A DNA stretch of 64,000 bases from Larus michahellis (lineage: Eukaryota > Chordata > Aves > Charadriiformes > Laridae), in the NCBI RefSeq assembly GCF_964199755.1, contig NC_133903.1:4605001-4669000 (forward strand), given 5' to 3'. The notes under the pieces were generated by a model. The model ran no database searches. It was not told where the DNA came from and saw only the letters and a list, made by a program, of their open reading frames with translations. This document shows, piece by piece, positions 59,051 through 64,000 of the stretch. The position numbers and the translations under genes are program-made. Position 1 is the first letter of the stretch; the number at the start of each line of letters is the position of its first letter.

Positions 59051-61671
59051 CCACGACCCAACCACAACTTCAAAACAAACCAGAGTATTTCACATTGTAT
59101 CGCTGGCATCAGTTTTTGAGGGGAGAATCCTGGCTGGTTCAGGAGAAGGAAAATCATCCTACCACCCTGGGCCACTGAGAAATGAAGCTCCTGTTGCAAG
59201 GTGAGGGTCCACTGGTCACCTTTACTGCACACTGACCATCTCCCTCCTCCTACACTCATACAGTAAGAAATAAATTAGAAGAACTGCAAGTAGGGAGTGC
59301 TTTGGTATGGCTGAGTGTAGGTAAGGATCACGACTGGTGCTTTGGGGTCACCTTATCAAAAGGATGGATTATTAAATTAAGCTGTACATGCAGTTCCTCC
59401 AAAAGGATTAAGTTCGATACCCTCAGAGGGGTACGAACCACAGAAAAGTACAGAGTGTGTGATACCAAAAGATTAAATCAACAATTTTGGCAGCACAAGT
59501 GAAGCATTTAGAAACAGGGCTGGTTTCAGCCATTTCCCCAGCCTCAGAGCAGCTTACAGATCCTGTTCTCATTTTCCTGGGACGTCTATTGTAAAGACAA
59601 GGAGAGGAAGGAAAAAAAAAAAAGTGATAACAAACACATCATCGTTAAGAGTCAAAGAATATGCGGATGCTACTGAAAACCACTTCCAAACAGCTTCCCC
59701 AGCACATGGGGAAACATTTAGCTCCTACTGACCAGTTGGTAACCCCAGGGAAGAGGCTGTCCATGTCAGCAAAACCTCCTGCTCTTCCTATAATCAACCG
59801 CCAAGGAATGGAGACCTTTGAAACACTGCTCTCCAAAAAAGAAGCCCCAATCATACACCCGCAAGTGGAAGCAGTGATGATCTGGCGAGGGGCAGCTAGA
59901 ATTAAACACGAGATCCGTAACGTATTGAGATGGTTGGCGTGAGCCCACGTCCACCGCGCTCACTTCTACGGTCTCATTCTTTCGTTCAAAGGTAGAAGTA
60001 GGGAAGTAACAACCAGCTGGACCAGGGTAAGAACAGCCTTTCAGCTGCCTGACAGGGAAAAGAACAGGAGAGCCCATAAATGAACCATTTTGCTTAGGCC
60101 AGCGGCTACTGGAAGCCAAGGTGGCTTGTGGACAGTCCTGGGAACATCACAACACACTCTCCTAACCAGTTACTCTTTTTTTCCCCCCGCTCTTAATTTC
60201 AGAGCTCAAGTGCTGAATAAGAACCAAAACTAAAAAGTGTCAGCCAACAAGTTTTGCAGGGGAGAAACACGAGCTGTACCACTTAAAAAATGGAGCAGTT
60301 TAACTGATTGCCAAACGAGGCATTTGCATTAACGTCGTGAAACAGGATATGAAGCACTTTGTAGCAAGAAACAGGAGATTCACTTTATTAGAAAAATACT
60401 TTTAAGGCTCAAATTCATCGAACCATTTGCAGCCACGGATGATTTGTAAAAGACATTATTGGCTGACAGAGTTGGCTTTTGGCTGACCAACACCACGGGC
60501 AATTACCACCCAGAGGGACATTACCTGTTCTCAGCTAATGAGCGAATCCTGTGCCAAGCGTCAGGCACAAAGACCACGTTAACTGCTGTGGAAAATGGCT
60601 CTTTGGGGTCCAGAAGAAAAACTATTCTGAGACACCCATAAGAGGCCGAGACATTTTGAAGGACTGAAGGTGACTGTCAAAAAGAAGCAGGTATTGTTCA
60701 ATCAGAGTTACCTAGACTCAATCAGACTATCTCAAAACCATCCCGGGTTTGGACCAGATCAACTTCTCCCCATGAAATTAAGGAGAGTCACAATTCCTAA
60801 TCGCCGTCTTAAGCAACAGGATTGAAGACCTAAGGCGCCCCTGAAGCAAACAAAACCAGCACCTCCGGGTAGATGTTGTAACTTGGTTTATTTTAGCCTA
60901 GAATTTACTATGTCGCAAATCACATCCCCACCCATTGGGAGCTGGTAAGACCAGCCCCTTCCCCCTGCCCGACTTCTCGCTTCCACTTCTGACCCAGGAT
61001 TTTATTGCAAAGGGAAACCAGCGTTATTGGCCTTAAAAGGAAAAGACCCATCTGTCACATTTCTGCGGAGGGGAGTCAACGAAGAGGAACTTCAGCGACT
61101 TCCTTAAAACTCCGGAAACACCAGAGGCCACCGCCGTCCCCCCTGTAAGGATTAAAGGGTTTTTCCTCCCGTTTCCGCCAGGGATGCACATGGGCAACGA
61201 GGGCAGACTGTGGAGGAGCACAGATGTCTCGTTTTAAAGAGACAAAAGGGGAGGGAAATCAAAAAAAGACAGCGGCAAACAGGCAGGGTCGGGCATCCTT
61301 CTGTGAGCTCAGCCCCGGGCTCCCATCCGTGGCCCGGGAAGTCTCCACGGGGGCGTTGCAGATGCACGATGCATCGTTGCACCAGGAGACCCCAGTCTGC
61401 TCCTTTCCAAGCCACCCCACCTACGCATCTACTGGAAAACAATGCTTAACAAGCTGAGAATTTAATTTAAATCAGGAACGCATTTGGCCTTTTAGTTAGG
61501 GCATGTTTATGTTTGCTTAACAAACCCCTAAGTTTCTTCCATCAGGTATTATTCCCAATTCCTGAGCAGAAATGATCAAAAAAAAAAAAAAGAGCAGTCA
61601 GAAGCTATTTCATTCAGGAACAGCAACTTTGCTTTTACGCTTTTTTCTTTTTTTAAATGAAAAAGTATTCA

Positions 61672-61733
61672 CTTACCTTTACACCAAGATGAAGGCCAAA
61701 CTCTCTTACCTTTACACCAAGATGAAGGCCAAA
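61672..61733. repeat. Tandem duplication, 29-bp identical copies, period 33
   Basis: The block CTTACCTTTACACCAAGATG plus nine further bases occurs at 61,672-61,700 and exactly again at 61,705-61,733, separated by CTCT. On the - strand each copy ends AAAG|GTAAG(T/A), a strong splice-donor consensus. Confidence 0.9.
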
Positions 61734-64000
61734 AGGTCCTGCACTTAAAACCCCTCGCTGGTTGCCATCAGCACTTTACACCTTGCATTTCAGATGCACC
61801 ACCACCAAAAGCTGACAGGACAATTTCATTTTTCTTTGGCGCCGGTTTCACTTTCAGAATCACATAAAACAATGCAGCAGTATTGGGTGGAAACCACAAA
61901 TCTGATTACGACTCCAGAAGTAAAAATGAACCCGAGTTTCAGTTTGTCAAGTCTTATTATGGGAGATAATGTCTGCACAACTCCATTTGGGGAGAAAAGA
62001 CAGCGTGGGGCACATTAAGATCCCAAGACATCATCTATTGTAGCTTTCTGGGCGGAGGTCGCTATTACTGAGGAAACTACATAGTTGGAGCTTTATGTTA
62101 AAACGGCTTTTTAGAGAAAGTCAAACAATCACCGCTTTGTAGTCGCAACGTCTCCAAGTTTCTTCCCTACCGTGGTCCCCACACGCACGACTCTGGTGCA
62201 TCCTCCCTCCCCAGCACCAGCCTCTCAAACCAGAAGACGTTCAGCAAGAAGGGAGCCAGACAACACTACAGGACCTGTGTCCTTCCCCTTTATACCGAAG
62301 GAAATATTGCTCTGTCCCACACCAGGCCGTAGGACAAGCTGCTTCACTCTGTGCAGCTCCCGAACGTCAACAATTGCTCTCCAGCCTAAGTGCCACCAGC
62401 ACAGCACCCAAGAGCACTTCCAGTATTTATTTTCAATCTCATTTAGCCTTCTTCAGGCGCGTAAGCTTAACCTTTGGTAACACACACGCTGCAACTGAGC
62501 ACCTCTGGGAAATGCTTTGGTGTGGCGGGTTGGATTCTGCCCGGCAGCCAGAGCGAGCAGCTCTTGAGACCCTCAACCCTTTTCCCCATTTTTTAATATA
62601 TAAACATTACTGCTTGACTTTTCAGGAGTGCAAAGAGGATATACTATAACAGAAAACCCACAAAAGCTTCACTTTTTGGTTTTGGCCACCAATCCGGAAC
62701 CTCTCCGTTGGAAGAGCAGCTTTACAGAACAAACCTGAAAAACACCCCATCTTATGGAAGAGTCTCGTGATAGGACAGGTGAACAGAAAAAAAAGTTACC
62801 CTCCCCAAGACACAATAAAACACCAAAACTGAATAGAGATCAGATAGACATCACACAGCTTCAGGCTGCAAGGTTTCTTTGGGCGTATTGTTCGAGCCAT
62901 ATTCCTCTTAAATCAGATCTTCACTGCCCACTAAGTGTTTGGCCGGGTGTGGGTCCCACTGCTAAACCTGGCGCTGATGTCCCCTTGTAAGGATGCCGGG
63001 GGCTGTCTCACCTACCCCAACCAGTCCCAAAGCCAATAGATTTTATGAAGTAAAATCCTTAGCACACTCGGGGGGGGAGGGGGGGAAGAATGAAGAAAAA
63101 AAAAAAAAGAAAAAAGTGCTGGTACAGTACCTCATTTTACTGTTTTCAGACGCAAAACCTCACAAAACTTTTTTGACACGAGGCTGCTAAAAATAACTCC
63201 TCCTTAAAACGTCCTGTTATTTTTATACAGTCACAAGAATCACTGGATTGCTTCTAATTATCTCATCCTTCCTTGGAATTTCTATTTGTGCTTAACAAGA
63301 CACAACAGGCTGTGACACCAGTGCAATCACCGCACATCTTGAATTACAGGCAACTGGATAAGTTTAGTTTCTCCTCGTGAACAATTTTGGGAGAACGACA
63401 GTTAAAAAAGAGCCTGTTTTACTGTGGTCTTTGAAGTCTATGTTAAAAAGGGACAAGCTTTCAGCTAGGCGCCAGGTCAAAGCAGAAACAGATCTTACTC
63501 TGGCCACGCTTGAAAACAAAACTGCTCTCTAACAAGGATTCACAGCAGGATTAAAAACGTTCCACCTAAACAGGATCAACAAGGAGATTCCTAAAAAGGC
63601 CCTAGAGCAGGACAAGGTCTATTGGACTTCAGCATCTTTCCTGTAAATACATCCTTACCGCTTCTGGCTGCCAGGGGACATTTACTTTCCCCCAGACAGT
63701 GGCAAGACGGAGGAATCTGCTCTAGGCACAACAGAAATATAAATAGTTGGCCATCTGCACCGCGCCTGACGTACCAGACTGGCAGCTGTATCTTCACTGG
63801 TAAGCACGCTATCAGCGCGCGGTCCCCGCTCTCCCAGTATCTCCCATGGTGCGAGTCAGCAGCCAGCTATTACTGGAACCCATTACTGCACGTCCAAATA
63901 TTTGCATGGAAAACTTGCTGGACGCTTACTCATAGGATGCCTGGCTCCTGCACGATCTTCTTCATGCTCCCTCAACACCCCAAGGGGAAGAGCGTTTCCA

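Larger units (their letters stand above)
49313..64000 (-). other. RNF216: Presumed RNF216 intron, continuing beyond the window
   Basis: The next expected upstream exon (end of RING1 / start of IBR, with a CPSC and a CPNP-type motif) was looked for by eye on the - strand and not found. The stretch is therefore read as one intron of at least 14.7 kb. It contains a CR1 copy (58,887-59,050, + strand), a 21-nt microexon-like element (56,964-56,984), a tandem duplication carrying splice donors (61,672-61,733) and AT-rich tracts. A small unrecognised exon cannot be excluded. Confidence 0.6.

Noticed and set aside
63935-64000. Possible RNF216 exon end at the window edge (donor-like CTATGA|GTAAGC on -).
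   Set aside because: The translations in the open frame do not resemble any RNF216 segment, and another frame has a stop right at the junction.

Overview
This is a vertebrate, almost certainly avian, genomic window with two recognisable protein-coding genes in tail-to-tail arrangement. FSCN1 (fascin, actin-bundling protein) lies complete on the + strand. RNF216 (TRIAD3, an RBR-type ubiquitin ligase) lies on the - strand, with only its 3' part in the window. Avian origin is inferred from four CR1 LINE fragments with bird-type 3' ends, compact exons, a very GC-rich left half and the known FSCN1-RNF216 neighbourhood. The species cannot be named from the sequence alone.

Layout. Positions 1 to about 18.4 kb hold GC-rich intergenic DNA with no gene I can support, several short minisatellites, a 2.2 kb minisatellite array with higher-order structure (about 8.88-11.09 kb) and an orphan CpG-rich block (about 11.44-11.9 kb). 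A G-rich minisatellite (18.41-18.99 kb) leads into a GC-rich promoter with a TATA box and the five FSCN1 coding exons (19,222-29,150; 490 codons). A roughly 2.3 kb 3' UTR with three miR-145 seed matches ends at tandem poly(A) signals near 31.41 kb. After a convergent gap of about 1.6 kb, RNF216 begins on the - strand with its poly(A) signal at 33,091-33,096 and a 3' UTR of about 3.3 kb. Its last four coding exons follow (36,416-36,735; 37,380-37,449; 46,453-46,675; 49,215-49,312). These encode the C-terminal 236 residues: the end of the IBR, the catalytic RING2 and a proline-rich tail. From 49.3 kb to the end of the window I find no further exon that matches RNF216, so this is read as the next intron upstream (at least 14.7 kb).

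The two genes are not known to act in one pathway; fascin bundles F-actin and RNF216 ubiquitinates proteins. The notable non-genic content is tandem-repeat DNA clustered around the FSCN1 5' end, a shift from GC-rich to moderate composition near the gap between the genes, and splice-signal oddities inside the large RNF216 intron (a 21-nt microexon-like element and a tandemly duplicated splice donor). Most long open frames in the GC-rich half are chance readings or repeat readings and are not annotated as genes. No RNA gene, CRISPR array or prokaryote-type element was seen, and I did not find a convincing new multi-gene system.
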